A stretch of DNA of 64,000 nt from Metaphire vulgaris (GCA_018105865.1 CM030832.1:20028019-20092018); one strand, 5' to 3'; numbered from the stretch's first letter, positions 22,291 through 34,764 are shown. Program-made: numbers and translations. Notes: generated by a model not told the origin, from the letters alone.

Positions 22291-23813
22291 GACAATTGGG
22301 TAACACCGATTGGGCCCTGGACAACTGGGCCCGCCAACTGGGTAACGGGACATCTGGGTAATGGGACATTTAGGTAACGGGACATCTGGGCCCCGCACCA
22401 TTGAACTCGACTTAGGCCTAATAATAAATGAGGGTTGTTGTAAAACTTCGGGTGGTCTTCTTTTAGCCTGTCATCGGCTACAAATTGAGTACAAATTCTT
22501 AATCTTTTAAAGGGGGAATTAAATTTTTTAAGTCATCCCCCGACGGGGGAATTAATTTTTGGAAAAGGCGTTCGTATGAAAACGTGAACATATACGTTAT
22601 AAACTTACTATATTTCAGGCTATATAGAAGCTAGAAAGATGTGGTTTGCACCGTTGTTGAGCATTTTTATTGCTTTCTATCCATCCATGCCAAAAGAAAA
22701 AAGTTGGGGGTAGGGACCACTCTAAACCCCAAAATCGGTCCCCTCCCCAACATTTTGTTCAAATTTTGATCAAAGGTCAATAGCAAAACGTCTTCAGCGG
22801 TAAACCCCCAAATGTGAGCGATAGAGTTCTAGAGGAGTGTAATTGGAACAGAATGGTGCAAAAATTTTGAAGATCGGACCATATCTGGGGTAGTTATGAA
22901 GTTTCATACCCAAGTGCCAATTGCTAGCTGAAATGAAAATTACGCGAACGGATTTTCAATGTGAAAAACCGAACAACTCAGTATATTTCAGGCTATATAG
23001 AAGCTAGAAAGATGCGGTTTGCACCATTGTTGAGCATTTTTATTGGTCTTTCGAACCATCCGTGCGACAAAAAATTTTGGGGGTAGGGTCCCCTCTACAC
23101 CTCAAAATCGGACCATGTCCGACAAAAAATTTTCAAAGCTCAATAAAAAAATTTTCAGCAGTGACCCCCCAACTGTGAGCGAGAAAGTTGTATGGATGTG
23201 TAATTGGAACAGAATAGTGCAAAAATTTTGAAGATCGGACCATATTTGGCGTAGTTATGGCCTTTCTAGCCTCCGGCTGAAGATTTTTCCTATACATTTT
23301 CCAGCCTTGGTTCTTACACAGCCAATATCTCTTGCATATATAGTCAGCGTTATCGAAAACGGTGCTGCCGCCTATCGAATAGATGTGAACTAAATCGGTT
23401 GCCGTGTTGGATTTTTGAAAATCGTGCAGGTCTGCAATACACAGTCGCTTATATAGCGCACCGTTTTAAAACGGCGAACGCAGTTAGGCTGTGGTTTTCC
23501 GCCGCCGTTTTAAGACGGCGAACCCTTGGAAGAGGTTAATGGGAGGAGGTGCTGTTTCTTTGATCGTAAATACAACCTATAGTTACTACAGGCTTATATG
23601 GACTTAAGAAGAACTGAGCCTTTGCTGTATCCCTGCAGGCATTTATGATGTTAAAGCATAAAACCGGCAAACCAAAATAGTCATTGCCTATTCCATTCAT
23701 CAACACCATTCTCTCTCTATTGTATGGGGCCCAGATGTCCCATTACCCAGATGTCTCATTACCCAGTTGGTGGGCCCAGTTGTCCGGGGCCCAATCAGCA
23801 GTACCCAGTTGTC
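22291..23813. mobile_element. DNA element with about 100-bp inverted repeats
   Basis: The left arm (22291-22397) and right arm (about 23721-23813) are inverted copies built of repeated gggacatctgggtaa words and gacaactgggc words. It sits inside CR1 coding sequence, whose frame resumes on the other side. The interior is mainly the TTAA element at 22499-23539. No transposase seen. Superfamily unknown. Confidence 0.6.
22499..23539. mobile_element. TTAA-flanked element with two internal units
   Basis: TTAA at 22499-22502 and 23536-23539. Imperfect inverted ends (left ttaatcttttaaaggg, right reverse complement ttaacctcttccaaggg). Two tandem internal units start near 22608 and 22981 with the phrase ttcaggctatatagaagc. 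The right subterminal region contains palindromes ccgttttaaaacgg (23461-23474) and cgccgttttaagacggcg (23503-23520). Non-coding. Confidence 0.65.
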
Positions 23814-24134
23814 GCGGACCAGCAGCTGCTGTAGAAGAATATCATGGTCAACTATGTCAAAATCAGCACTGACATCAAATAGAGCAAGAAGTGTGACTTC
23901 TGACTGCCGGTCACTGGCATTATAGAGGTCAGAGAGAAGATGCATGAGAAGTGTTTCGGTATGGTGTGAGGTGCCAGACTGGCAGAAACCAGACTGGTAT
24001 TTCGGCAGCAAGTCATTAGCCTCAATATATGGAAGCAGCTGAAGAATGAGAGCATTCTCAAGGACCTTAGATTGGAAACTGAGGTTTAGATAGGGCTATA
24101 GTTTGACATTTCAAACTGATCAAGGCCTGTTTGC
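23814..24134 (-). mobile_element. CR1/L2-like RT fragment
   Basis: The minus strand carries SNLSFQSKVLENALI, then LPKYQSGFCQSGTSHHTETL and LLALFDVSADFDIVDHDILL, the first RT catalytic block. Its expected upstream continuation (an LKKP-type block) is cut by the TTAA element at 24135. Confidence 0.7.
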
Positions 24135-24788
24135 TTAACCCATTAATAGTGTAATTAAATTTTACAAGTCGTCTCCAAATAGAGTAATAAATTTTGGAAA
24201 ATGCATTAATATGAACTGTGAACATATACGTTATAAATTTACTATATCTCAGGGTATATAGAAGTTAAAGAAATAAGGTTTGCACCGTTGTTTAGCATTT
24301 TTATTGTTCTTTCTAACCATCCATGCAAAATAAAATTTTGGGGTAGGGTCCACTCACCACCTCAAATCGGACCCCTCCCCAAAATTTTTTTCAAAGTTCA
24401 ATAGCAAAACGTTTTCAGCGGTGACCCCACTTTTATGAGTGACAAAGTTGTAGACAAGTGTAATTAGAACAGAATAATTCAAAAATTTTGAAGATCGGAC
24501 CCAATTTAGGGTAGTTATCATTTTCGAACTGTAGAAATGTCACTTTTGCTAAGACAAAATCTAGGCCTCTGTTGAATAAAACCTATTTTCCTAGCTTATT
24601 GTGGGCAAAATAGCGAATAAAGAGCTACCATCTACCGAATGGATAATAACTAAATTGAGTTATAATATTTGAAGGTTTAAAAAGGACGAAAACTTTAGCG
24701 GAACAGATGCTGAAGTGGCGCACCGTTTTAAAACAGCGAATGCTGTTGGCGAACGATTGACAGAACGGCGAACCCCGAGAACGGGTTC
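24135..24788. mobile_element. TTAA element with one internal unit
   Basis: Starts TTAACCCATTAATAG (TTAA at 24135-24138) and ends cgggttct, where the second TTAA has mutated to TTCT. It shares the internal unit (ctatatctcagggtatatag, ggtagggtccactc) with the copies at 1 and 22499 but has only one unit. Confidence 0.6.
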
Positions 24789-24829
24789 TGTCTATTACAG
24801 CATTTAGTGTATTATTTGAATGACAAAGC

Positions 24830-25095
24830 AGGTGGGTTAATGAGGGAAAGGGAGAGGGAGACGGAGAAAAACATAGACAATTTGTAAAAAGAGGGGATGG
24901 AGGGAGAACGACAATGTATAGTCGCATTAATTACTTTATTGACAGCTTAGTCTATTGATGGTACAAAGTGTCTGCTGTCACAGGGAGAGGGAGAGAAAAA
25001 CAGAGACTACTTGCAGGGAGAGGGAGACAATGACTTGGAACCACAATGTGAGTGGTATTAATGACTTTATTGCTGGCAACCAGCTCAGTTAAACA
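24830..25095. repeat. Two diverged direct repeats
   Basis: The pattern ggagagggaga...cattaattactttattg (24845-24940) recurs at 24985-25075 as gggagagggaga...tattaatgactttattg. No coding frame. Confidence 0.5.
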
Positions 25096-26977
25096 AAGCC
25101 AGGTGTCACTGCAACCGGATTGACTATAATTAATAACAGTGTAGCAATGGAATCTCTGTTTAATATGATACCAGAGTACATGTTCTCCCATTAATTGCAG
25201 TAAACACAGGCTCAGGAACTTCTACCAGTGAATCTCTTGACATTTTCAACATTCACAATTCTGCCAGCAGCAATTAAGCTTACCAGTGGTCAAGTAAAAC
25301 ACTACTGTGTGTGTAGCTTTAAGGGTCAAAATCAATTTTACCTTTTGACCTGTGCTTCAGAAAACTATGTGCATTTTACTCATGGGCACAATAAACTCAA
25401 GATTTTACTGTATTTGTCTGAAACTAGGATGCCATCATTATGAGCGCATCCTCTGGTCTTTTAAACCTGTTGAGGCCATCTAGCAGAGATAAGCAGAGAT
25501 AAGTGTTGGTCTCTTTCTTTTCTCTGCCATTGTATTATTTGATGCTTTTACAGCAGTTGAGTGGCCTCCTGCCAATCACACTTTGTGGCTATGTTACAGC
25601 TTCATGACCATGCTGGATAATATATCCTTGCCCATAAATATCTATCTCTGAGCCTTGCCTTTGTCAATTGCCTTTGGATTAGAGGTGACACGGGGACTGC
25701 TGTTGTCCCCATCCCCTGCTCTCCAGGGATGTTTTTGATCCATCCTCACCCCATTAGGTCTGTCCCCATCCCCATTTTTGTCCCTGCATTTCGGAACCCA
25801 TCCCCAACCCGCATTTTGGTCTCCGTCCCCGTCCGCGGTGTTTTATATCAACTATTCATTTATTAGTACCCAGGGAATTTTATGACCTTGCAGTTCCTTG
25901 TCGTAGTTGTTGGGGAAATGTAGCAGGGGGAGTAGTTGTGGGGAGATGCAGCAGTAGGGGATGCAGTTGGGCAGTGGAGAGGAATCCCCTTCCCCTACAA
26001 ATCGCGCCCTGTTAGTTAGAAGTAGCTTTTCAAAAAGTTTTTCAAAAGTTTCTTCTAAACTATACAATAATCATATATGAAAAATGGGACACTATTACTA
26101 ACCTTATATCTTTAGCGCACATCATTCACTAGGTCAAGAATCATTTTTCAACGTGTATACCGGAAACTAACCAAAAGATAACGGACATTCCCGGTTTTAC
26201 TACCAATGCCATTCTGCCAGCAGTGAGCAAGACGTTTTCAGTCCATTTTTCTGTAACTTTATAAAATGTTTAATTTATGTAAGGCCTAAGCTAAGAGGAG
26301 TGTTTTAATCCACCTCCGAATCGATGGTGATTGAGTCAGGGGCACTAAGGTAAATAGTGATGGTGGTTGGTGGCAGGAGAGACTGGGCATTGGGAACTTC
26401 AAATTACAAAGCTGTGCAAAGTGCTCTGCAATCCGCCCCACCTCTAAATTATATTATCTTTGTTGTCCTGACATCTATAGGTTCCCCAACAAGCTGAAAC
26501 TGGCTCTGATGATTCTCCCTGGTGTGTTTATCAATTACCCTCAAGTTCTCAAATGGCTTTATGGTTCTACCAACTTCAACTAACAATGGTGTTAAGTGAT
26601 CAAAAGATTCAAAACCAATCTTGCCTGGTCTAACAGTTCATCATGGCCCCATCATCTGAAACTAGGCCGGTTGGTAGCGCTAAAATCGGCCGAACGCATG
26701 ATTATTGAATTGCGAGAGTTCGTCCCCATTCCCGCGGTATTTACGGCATTTTTGAAAAGATGTCAGCCTGGATTCGGCACACTACTACCGGTCATAACTT
26801 TTGCCCCCATTAATATTTGGGCAAAATTGTGTGTAGCCATTACCGTGCACTCCTCTACTTTGGATAGTACTGACCAAGTTGCTAGGGATGTTTTTGACAT
26901 CTCAGTTAGGTCCACCATGTTTTGTGTAACAGTGACACAAATCCTCTGTGGAATTTATATTGCAGCTTGTCTCTATT
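25096..26977. other. Intronic sequence, no gene recognised
   Basis: Includes a pyrimidine-rich tccccatcccc stretch (25705-25845) and short frames only. A tagaggtg word at 25680 has an inverted partner cacctcta at 26440, but the flanks do not match, so no element is called. Confidence 0.4.
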
Positions 26978-26978
26978 A

Positions 26979-27018
<40 letters not shown>
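26978..27018. repeat. (ATT)n microsatellite
   Basis: About 13 units. On the minus strand it sits at the 3' end of sequence 27019-27240, so it may be a retroelement tail. Confidence 0.95.
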
Positions 27019-27019
<1 letters not shown>

Positions 27020-27309
27020 ATTTGTTAACGCGACAGTCATTCACTAGGTGAAGAATCATAAGTCTGGGTGAGAGATGGTCTAAACAGTGTGGAAATTGCA
27101 GAGTGCAGTTTTCAGTCAGCATTTTAAAAGCAACAAGTAGAGCACTGAACCGCAGCATGAAACGGAAAACTGTCTGGCTGAAGCTCCTGACTGCTGTCCG
27201 CCAGACGCCGCTGCATATCGCCGACACTCACACCACCACTGGCGTTTCACCGGCGTCCCTGTTTCTATGTAATGTAATATGACATTTTAACTTCCTTGAA
27301 GCATATAGA

Positions 27310-27896
27310 GAGAAAATGATCATCAGCCCCATCATCCGAAAATAACATCGAACAAGTAAAGAATTTCACATATGTGGGAGGAGAAAAGATGATGGAAGCA
27401 CACGAACAAGATATTAAAAAGAGAGCAGCAAAAGGATTACAGACAATGGGAAGACTTAGACATATTTGGAATGCTCAAATAAAGATCAACACAAAAATTC
27501 AAATATCCAACACTATCATTGTTCCACAAATGCTTTATGGATCAGAAACGTGGATATTAAAAAGAGCAGATGAAAACAACTGGCAGAAATGAGTTGTTTG
27601 AGAAAGATATTGGGAGTAAGTAAATTACAAAGAATAAGAAATGAAGACATCAGGAAAAGACAGAGAGACAATAATAGATAAAATCAGAAGAAGAAGACTT
27701 AGATGGTAGTCTGGCTGAAGAATGGTCAGACTGGAATATAAAGCACTCTTCACATACAAAGAAGGAAAAAGAGGAAAGAGAAGACGCCAACCAAAAGTGG
27801 ATGGATAACATCAAAGAAGACTTTGAAAGATATCAAATGACAATAATAGATGGAATCGGAGATTAACAACGGAAAAAGATAAATGGAAAAGTTTTG
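27310..27896 (+). mobile_element. RTE-like 3' fragment
   Basis: The plus strand carries IEQVKNFTYVGG, GLQTMGRLRHIW and PQMLYGSETWILK, the post-RT part of RTE-like ORF2. It then breaks down through frameshifts. Abuts the CR1 3' end at 27897. Confidence 0.7.
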
Positions 27897-30275
27897 TGTC
27901 TAATGTAATATGACATTTGATGATAGCACCTCTTCTATTTCTACTCAGAGGCGCTCCTAGCATTGGAGTCGCAGGGTAAAGTAATGAGACTTCAGCTTCG
28001 CATTGAGAAGAGCGAGGAGTAAGAAGTGATTCCCGAATGGATGGGTTTAAGGCATTCCATAGGGAGGGTCCAGTCACTGCAAAAGCCCGACGCTGGGTAA
28101 GAACAGTGCGTGATCTGGGGACATAAACATTCTTCTGATCAGTGGAGCGGAGCAGGTGATGAGCAGCAGAAGAGGGTGATTTGAAAAGCTCAGTAATGTA
28201 AGATGGTGCCTGACCTCGAAGTGCTGCGGAAACAATAATTACTTGTTTGAATTTAATGCGGTCAGAAATTGGAAGCCAGTGGAGGGTGTTAAGCATAAAG
28301 TCTGAGATGCTAGAGTAGCGAGGAGCTTTAGCCACGAGATGAGCCGCAGCATTTAGGACAGATTGCAGAGTGGAAAGTAAGCTTTTGGGCAGGCCAAGAT
28401 AAAGAGAATTGCAATAGTCTAACCTACTAGCCACAAAAGCATGAACCAGAGATTTGGCTGCAGATAAAGAAAGCGAAGAACGAATAACCCTAATTTGCCT
28501 AAGTTGGTAAAAGCAGGATCGAGAGAGTCTAGCAAAGTGCTCTTTTGAAGGTCAAATTACTGTCAAAGTAAATACCAAGGTTTTTGATACAATTTGAGAA
28601 AGATAGATTAGGAAAGAGAGAGTTCAGTAAGTCATAATCAATTTTTGAATGCAGATGTTTAGTACCAAGCCAGATAAGTTGAGTTTTATCAGGGTTCAGT
28701 GAAGTCTATTGGGAAACATCCAATCCCGAAGAGTTGGAATTACATTGTCTACAGATTGAGTGAGCTCAGTATAAGAAGAGTAAGGGCAATGCCGGTAAAT
28801 TTGAATGTCATCAGCATAGAGGTGCACAGTGAAACCAAACGAGCTAATTAAAGAGCAAAGGTCAGCAGTATAGAGTATGTACAGCAGAGGACCAAGCACC
28901 GAACCTTGGGGAACACCAAAAGGAACATGAAACCAGTTTGAGCGGGAATGCTCCATAACAATCATTTGAGAACGGTTAGAGAGATAGGATGTAAACCACA
29001 GAAGGGCTTGATCAGAAATCCCAAATGAGAGTTTGAGACGTTTCAACAATATATCATGATCAACCGTATCAAAGGCGTCCGAGACATCAAAACAGGCAAG
29101 CAATGTAAGTTCAGACAAGTCAGTGGCAGAGTAGACATCAGAAAGAATTCTAAGAAGAGTCGTTTCAGTTGAGTGAAACCGTCTGAAACCAGATTGTGTG
29201 GATGGAAGAAGATTTTCAGTATTCAGATAGTGTAACATTTGTGATAAAATAAGCCTTTCAATGGTTTTGAGAGAAAAGAAAGGTTGGAAATGGGTCGAAA
29301 GTTGAGAGGCTCACTAGGATCAAGACCAGGCTTCTTGATGACAGGCAGCACAATGGCTCGTTTTTGGGAGTCAGGAAGACAGCCCTCCTCAAAGAGCTGT
29401 TGATCATGAGTAAGAGGAATGGAATTAGCTCATCTAAAACCTCAACAAGAATGAATGGTGGCAAAGGATCCAGTTCACATGATTTTAGTTTAGAGTTTTT
29501 ATGACTGTCCTAAGTTCCAATTCTGTCACTTCATTGAATTTTTAAAACTTGGAACTTGTTGACGAAGCTTGGTCGTGGCATTCCAGCAGTGTCAGCACGC
29601 ACTCGGTCTAATTTCACCGAGATTGCATCGTGATAATTGACAGCCGTGAAACTTGGTGGCTCAGAGGCATTTGGCTGCCTGCGAGTATAGAGGACAATGT
29701 TGACCAGAGTTTACGTGGATGTCCCGTGTGCTGATGAACAAGATTTTCCCAGTACTGCGATTCTTTGTGATGGTAGCTTTTATGAAGATTCCTGACAGAT
29801 ATAATCCATTCACTGCGATCATCAGGATTCAAGGTTCGCCGGTAGCATCTCTCAAGGCGGACGAGCCTCCCGGCGAAGACAATGACATTCATTGTCAAAC
29901 CAGGGTGTTAGTGGCGATGCCTGGCTCTCACTGTCTTTTTTCGGTAGTAACTCGTCCACAATCTTGAGAGTGAAGCAATATATAAATTGAACAGTTCCGT
30001 TACCGATTTGTTGTCATATGTCACCGGATCCTGACAAAGAGGGCTGTTTGCAAGTGAGGTCCGCAGGCAATCCAAGTTTATCGGCGCCAGCCACGAATTG
30101 ACGAATTGCATAAGTTGGCTTTGAAAGTAGATACGGTAAGTTGAAGGTAACAAGACCATGATCAGAAATTGTCGGCGGATAAACACAGATGTCTTCAACG
30201 TCACAGTCATCATGTGTTATAACAAGGTCAAGGGTGTGACCTTTAATGTGCGTAGGCTCTTTAATGTTTAACGTT
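27897..30275 (-). mobile_element. CR1/L2-like retrotransposon, endonuclease end through 3' end
   Basis: Reading 5' to 3' on the minus strand: an endonuclease C-terminus with HTLDLVITHDDC and PPTISDHGLV (30150-30270), a linker, an RT domain (28696-29238) with STETTLLRILSDV, FDVSDAFDTVDHDILLKR, GVPQGSVLGPLLYILYTADL and the intact box HLYADDIQIY, then a C-terminus (27811-28434) with MASRLDYCNSLYLGLP. Frameshifts at about 28690, 29240 and 29500 disrupt it. One of the most complete CR1 copies in the window. Confidence 0.85.
28696..29238 (-). pseudogene. CR1/L2-like RT domain with intact YADD
   Basis: An uninterrupted 180-codon RT core with the conserved first catalytic Asp (ACFDVSDAFD), the VPQGS loop and the YADD box all present. 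It ends prematurely at a stop after LRDWMFPNRLH and is disconnected from the flanking ORF2 parts. Confidence 0.8.
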
Positions 30276-30504
30276 TCCGGTGGCTGAGCCAGGGCCGCCG
30301 CATCGCGCAGATGCCGGACGCCAGCAAGAGCCGAAACCTCTGCCGCGCCGGTCTCAGAGAAGGCGCCGCACCAAAGTCTTTGGACCTGACTGGGTGCAGT
30401 GACGGCCTCGAACACGCTTGTTTAAACTGACTAAGTGCTAGCTAAATAAATAATATTTTCCTTCTGAACATTGCTAGCAACTGTGAGCATTTTTTCTTTC
30501 CAGG

Positions 30505-30777
30505 AGAGGGGGAAATGTGATGACCGCTACAAGCGTGAGTCACCACTAGTGTGGCCAGCAGTCGGGTGACCGCCAGATGGCGCCACTGCCTTAGCGTAGG
30601 CAGCTGCATCTAGGAGCTGCAGCAGCAGCGTAGGCAGCTATGATCTAGTAGTGCTCAGAGTGACAGTGAAGAGAGAAGAACTATATCTCTGTCAGTTTGT
30701 CTGTCAAAATATTTCTACGTTTGATTTTATTAAAGTATTGAAACTCTAACACCTCGTATAATCTGATAGTGACCACA
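30505..30777 (+). mobile_element. LTR retrotransposon 3' LTR with polypurine tract
   Basis: The polypurine tract aggagagggggaaa (about 30502-30515) is followed at once by TGTGATGACC at 30516. The block ends GTGACCACA at 30777, giving a 262-bp TG...CA LTR with short inverted ends and an attaaa signal near 30730. Only part of an internal region survives upstream (about 30276-30515, GC-rich, ending in a TGA). No second LTR in the window. Confidence 0.55.
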
Positions 30778-31101
30778 GCATCACTATAAGCTCCTGCAAT
30801 TTTTTTGGGCAGTAAAATATTTTTGGGTCAATAAAAACTTTTGGGCAATAACAAACATATTTTGGGCACATGTATCACTGTTTTGGGGTGCATGCCTGTG
30901 TGCCCACCTTACAGGGAACATTGACTACTACTACTGCTACTACCACTGCTACTACTACCCCAACCACCATGGTGGCAAATTTGATATTCTGAAATTCAAT
31001 AATTTGTGTACTTACTTTTTATTAGGCTATTTCAACATCATAGGGTTGTGCTATTGGATATTTATCAGTAACTTTAACATGATAGCCAATCCTTCACCAT
31101 C
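30778..31101. other. No gene recognised
   Basis: Intronic. Contains repeated ttttgggca words (30795-30880) and a ctactactactgc trinucleotide stretch (30925-30960). Confidence 0.5.
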
Positions 31102-31119
31102 ATGTTAGTTTGTCATCCA

Positions 31120-31296
31120 GTTGGCTTCCTAATTCCGTCCTGGAAGTGCTCCTGGGGTCGGCCAAGGAAAAAATGGGTAGATCAGCTCCGAGAGGTCACA
31201 CCTCTGCCTCTCTCTGGCAATGTACCATTCTTAGAGGACATAGATATGGTTTTGAAGCAGCACAATGACCTATTGCTGGCTATGAAAACTAAATAA
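31120..31296 (+). pseudogene. Retroelement C-terminal scrap
   Basis: The plus strand reads WKCSWGRPRKKWVDQLREV and ends in a stop at 31294. GRPRKKW-type motifs close many non-LTR ORF2 proteins. Too short to assign a clade. Confidence 0.4.
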
Positions 31297-31436
31297 CTAT
31301 TCTGATTACCTTTCCCTGATCCTAAGGATCAGGACTGGTCTATTAGCACACGTGATTTTGTTCCTTTGCACTAAGCAGAATTGCCCAAAAGTTAGTCAAC
31401 TGGGAAATTGTTGCACAGTGGTCAAAAGTCCGCTGT

Positions 31437-31510
31437 GGTCAATCGTCCAGTGGTCAATCGTCCTATGGTCAATCGCCCTATGGTCAATCGTCCTGTGGTC
31501 AATAGTCCTA
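31437..31510 (+). repeat. 15-bp minisatellite
   Basis: About five units of tggtcaatcgtccta with small changes. Confidence 0.9.
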
Positions 31511-31899
31511 GAACCCCTAGCATACTTGCATTCAACCTACTGTAATTAGTAAAAGCCCTCAGCAAATTTGCAAGTAGCTTTGGCTGCAAATGTAAAACCA
31601 GACATTGCTAAACTAGTGAAAAATAAACAATGTCACGTCTCATCGGCTGCCACATCTACATCGACCGTCATCAAACTTTGTATGTTTCCAGTTTGATCTT
31701 CAGTTCTTCGCCATTAACAGATTTTAAAATTTAATTGTTTCATTTAAACATGACTAGAATACGGTTTGTCATAGTTTCATCAATAGGTTTGTAATTATCA
31801 ATGCAAATAATGTAATGGTTCAATGACCTTTCATGTTTTCGTCATTTTACTTTAGATTTTTAGATAGATCAGATTTTGGAACATATATTGACAAGCATT

Positions 31900-32100
31900 G
31901 CTGCCATTTTTGCATTTGGCCTGCGAGGACATGGAAGACATGTCATTTGGCCCGCCGCCCAAAAAGTCTTGACACCCCTGATCTAAAACATTTAAACCAT
32001 TGAAATTTTGAATTTAATGCAATTTTGAAAAAATCCACGGCACAACTGATGATCTTGTGCAGCACACTAGTGTGCCGCAGCACACAGTTTGAGAAACACT
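31900..32100. mobile_element. Two adjacent hAT-like right ends
   Basis: One ends tcttgacacccctg at about 31980, preceded by ggcccgccgcccaaa. The next ends cagtttgagaaacactg at about 32100, preceded by tgtgccgcagcacac. Both are familiar terminal patterns of hAT MITEs. Left ends not found. They lie just upstream of the exon at 32158. Confidence 0.4.
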
Positions 32101-32157
32101 GTCTTAGAAAGACAGTTCTTTTGAGGGAAAATTATGTTAGCATTTTGCTCATTGTAG

Positions 32158-34561
32158 ACCTGCACGAATCACTTTGAATGATGGTCGTCCAAGTAAACGA
32201 CATCCTCTTTCCAAGCAGTTTCAAGAAAAGTCAGTAAAGTCAGTAAAACCACTGGATAATAAAAGTGACAGATCAAAATGGAAAATGTCTGAGCAAGATG
32301 ATCAGACATTAGATTTTAAGCAAGTTCCAACTTGTGAATATAAGTTCACTGCATCAAAAAAAAGTATAAAACAAGTTCAGGTGTTGCTGAGAGCTGTTTC
32401 CAATAAAATACAGACAAGTAATGATCTTGGAAGGTTGACAACTTCACCTGTGAGAAAGCAAAGAAATAAAACCATCAATAATAAAGAATGTTCTGCCGGG
32501 TTAAACTCGAATAATGTACCTTGGATGGAAGAATTAGCATTTTATATCCCACTTGCAGAGCGAGTAAAACTTAGAAGAACTAGTAGAATCATGAGTGAAA
32601 AAGAAATCTTGAGTTGTGATAAGAGTCATCCAACTGAAACTAATTCTAGTCCCAAATCATTGGACTTTAAAAAGTGGAAACAGGATAAATATAAAAATTT
32701 GGAAAATATTGAAGAGAAAGAACATAAGACAATAAATCAAGTAAAACAAAAGTCAAAAATGAAGAGAATTGTGAGTAAAAGTGTCAGCAATAAGAGACAA
32801 TACAAAAAATTAAAGCTCAAAAAAGTTAAATTGCAACCTAGTTTATCAAAATTGAACTGCATGCATGGAAAGGATGGAAAGTTTCTATCAATAAAAAAGC
32901 AACGTATGCTATTTGTTGATGCAGAAATCAAACTACCGATAAATATCTGTCAAATGTGTGGCATAAAAGAAGAAACTGAGAAAAAAGATACATGGCATGG
33001 TAAAAATTATGATAAACAGGCTATTTCCTTGAAAGATAATTTAAATTCAGGCATTTTGAAACTTTCACCTCTGTCACAAATATGCCATCAGTTAAAAAGA
33101 AAGAAGAAAACATATTTGAGTGACTGTATGAGCAATCAACTATGTGAAGAGGAAGAAGTCATAATAGAAAAAACTAATAACATTCAAGAAGCAGAAAACA
33201 CTGAATTTACTATTGAAGAAGATTTGCAATCGCCACAATATGTAAGTTACAGAGACATGCCTAAATTGTCATTGATGATTGAGACAAGCTCAGACGATAT
33301 ATTAATGACTCAGTCGCAAGTGAGTATGGTTCTTTCGGATGATTGTCCTGTGTTGGAAGACTGTCGATTGTATGAAGCACAGACAGAAATTACTTGTAAT
33401 GAGAGTTATTGTGGAAATAGTTGTATATGTTTGAAATCAGAAATAGAGCCTCCTGAAGATAAAACTTATAAATACAAATACCATGATGCTGTTCTTGAAT
33501 GTGACAAAAAACTTAATCTTCAGCATCAGCTTGATGTAAATGATAGCAGTAGCACAATTCAGATAATTTGTCCAACTTCTGTCATTGTTGGTAGTGGAGT
33601 GTCTGATGTTTCTTTGTGTTGCCCAAGAATTTCTTGTAGCTCGCTTTATAGCAATAACTTGATAGCAGCAACAAGAAGCTCTTTTTTTAGAGATTCCGGA
33701 GAACAAAGGCGACTGCTGAGGAAAGTGACAGCTCCAAAGAAATTTGTTGAATTTTCATCACGAATAAAGAATGTCGCATATACTCATATGTCTGCAACAG
33801 GGCAGAGCATGTCAAGAATGGGGCAGCTTTTTAGTGATATTTCACATGATCTATCATATTCTGTTCCTGTGGTGAAGTTATCTTCACAGAATAATTGTGA
33901 TATATTGGATGAAACACATAACTCAGTTACCTCTGATGTTGTTCCACATTCTTTTAATGCACAAAATGCAGCCAGTGACTCAGTACAAAGTACATGTGAT
34001 TATAGGAACTCAAGTCTAGTGACATCTGATTTGTCTGCTGTTCATCAACAGCTGCAGTGTGTGAAAAAAGTTCTTTTAGGGCGTGGATCTGACTCATTTT
34101 CCAGTACTATGCCACATAATTGGCAGTTAATTGGCAAGCCATTTTCAACTCAAGGTGAATTTGCAATGCCTGAGTCGTGTGTCTCAAACATTGACTTATG
34201 TTCTGTTGCAACTTTTCCATCACAATTTCATGGAGAAGGAAATTTTCCACTACCTATTAGCATTGTTGAAGATCAGACAAGTCCATTGCCGCTTCATGTA
34301 CCATCTGTGACTTGTGATTTTCAAGTGACAAATTCCAATGCTTCTGTAGATCATATCATTGTTTCAAATTCATGGAATGGTTCTCCACTCAGGATGCATA
34401 TACCACAGAATATTCAAGTTACTAGCACTTGCCCTCAACTTGCATCAAAAACATTGTCATCACTGAATGGGTTTAACTTTGCATCAAGTTCTGGCATCCA
34501 GAATACAAGCCATGTTCACTATATCAACTTGTTTGAAAGAGGGCACACAAACACAAAAGAG
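32158..34561 (+). CDS. Large exon of unrecognised host gene
   Basis: A frame of about 801 codons, by far the longest non-repeat frame here, preceded by tttgctcattgtag (acceptor) and starting PARITLNDGRPSKRHPL. The leading base A completes the split codon from 18199. Features by residue of this exon: Lys/Arg-rich stretch at about 195-228 (KRQYKKLKLKKVKLQP), a C-x2-C at about 263-266 (NICQMCG), a Cys cluster near 487 (CCPRISCSS), a basic block near 516-537 (RRLLRKVTAPKKFVEFSSRI), and a Ser/Thr-rich, low-complexity C-terminal third. No signal peptide or membrane segment. The basic runs suggest a nuclear protein; no known domain recognised. GAG|gtaacc at 34561/34562 is a possible donor. If unused, the frame ends at the TGA at 34592-34594. 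Confidence 0.7.
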
Positions 34562-34661
34562 GTAACCGTTAAATCTGCTGCTGTTGCTTTATGATGATTG
34601 GTGTGGTAGATCTTGGCAGAAGTAAGGTGTAAAAAGATTTCTGCATCAATAACATTGTGAA
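34562..34661 (+). other. Alternative 3' coding end, or intron start
   Basis: If the donor at 34562 is not used, translation continues 10 residues (VTVKSAAVAL) to a TGATGA double stop, and the hAT element at 34662 sits in the 3' UTR. Confidence 0.4.
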
Positions 34662-34764
34662 TAGGGTTGTGAGTTTGGAAATTTCCGGAAATTTCCTGCG
34701 ATTTTTTTCGGAAATTTCCGGAAAAAATAGCGGTACTTTTCCGGAAAAATTCCGGAAATGTTTA

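Noticed and set aside
25680..26447. Possible hAT element with tagaggtg ends
   Set aside because: Only 8 bp of inverted match and the flanking 8-mers do not agree.
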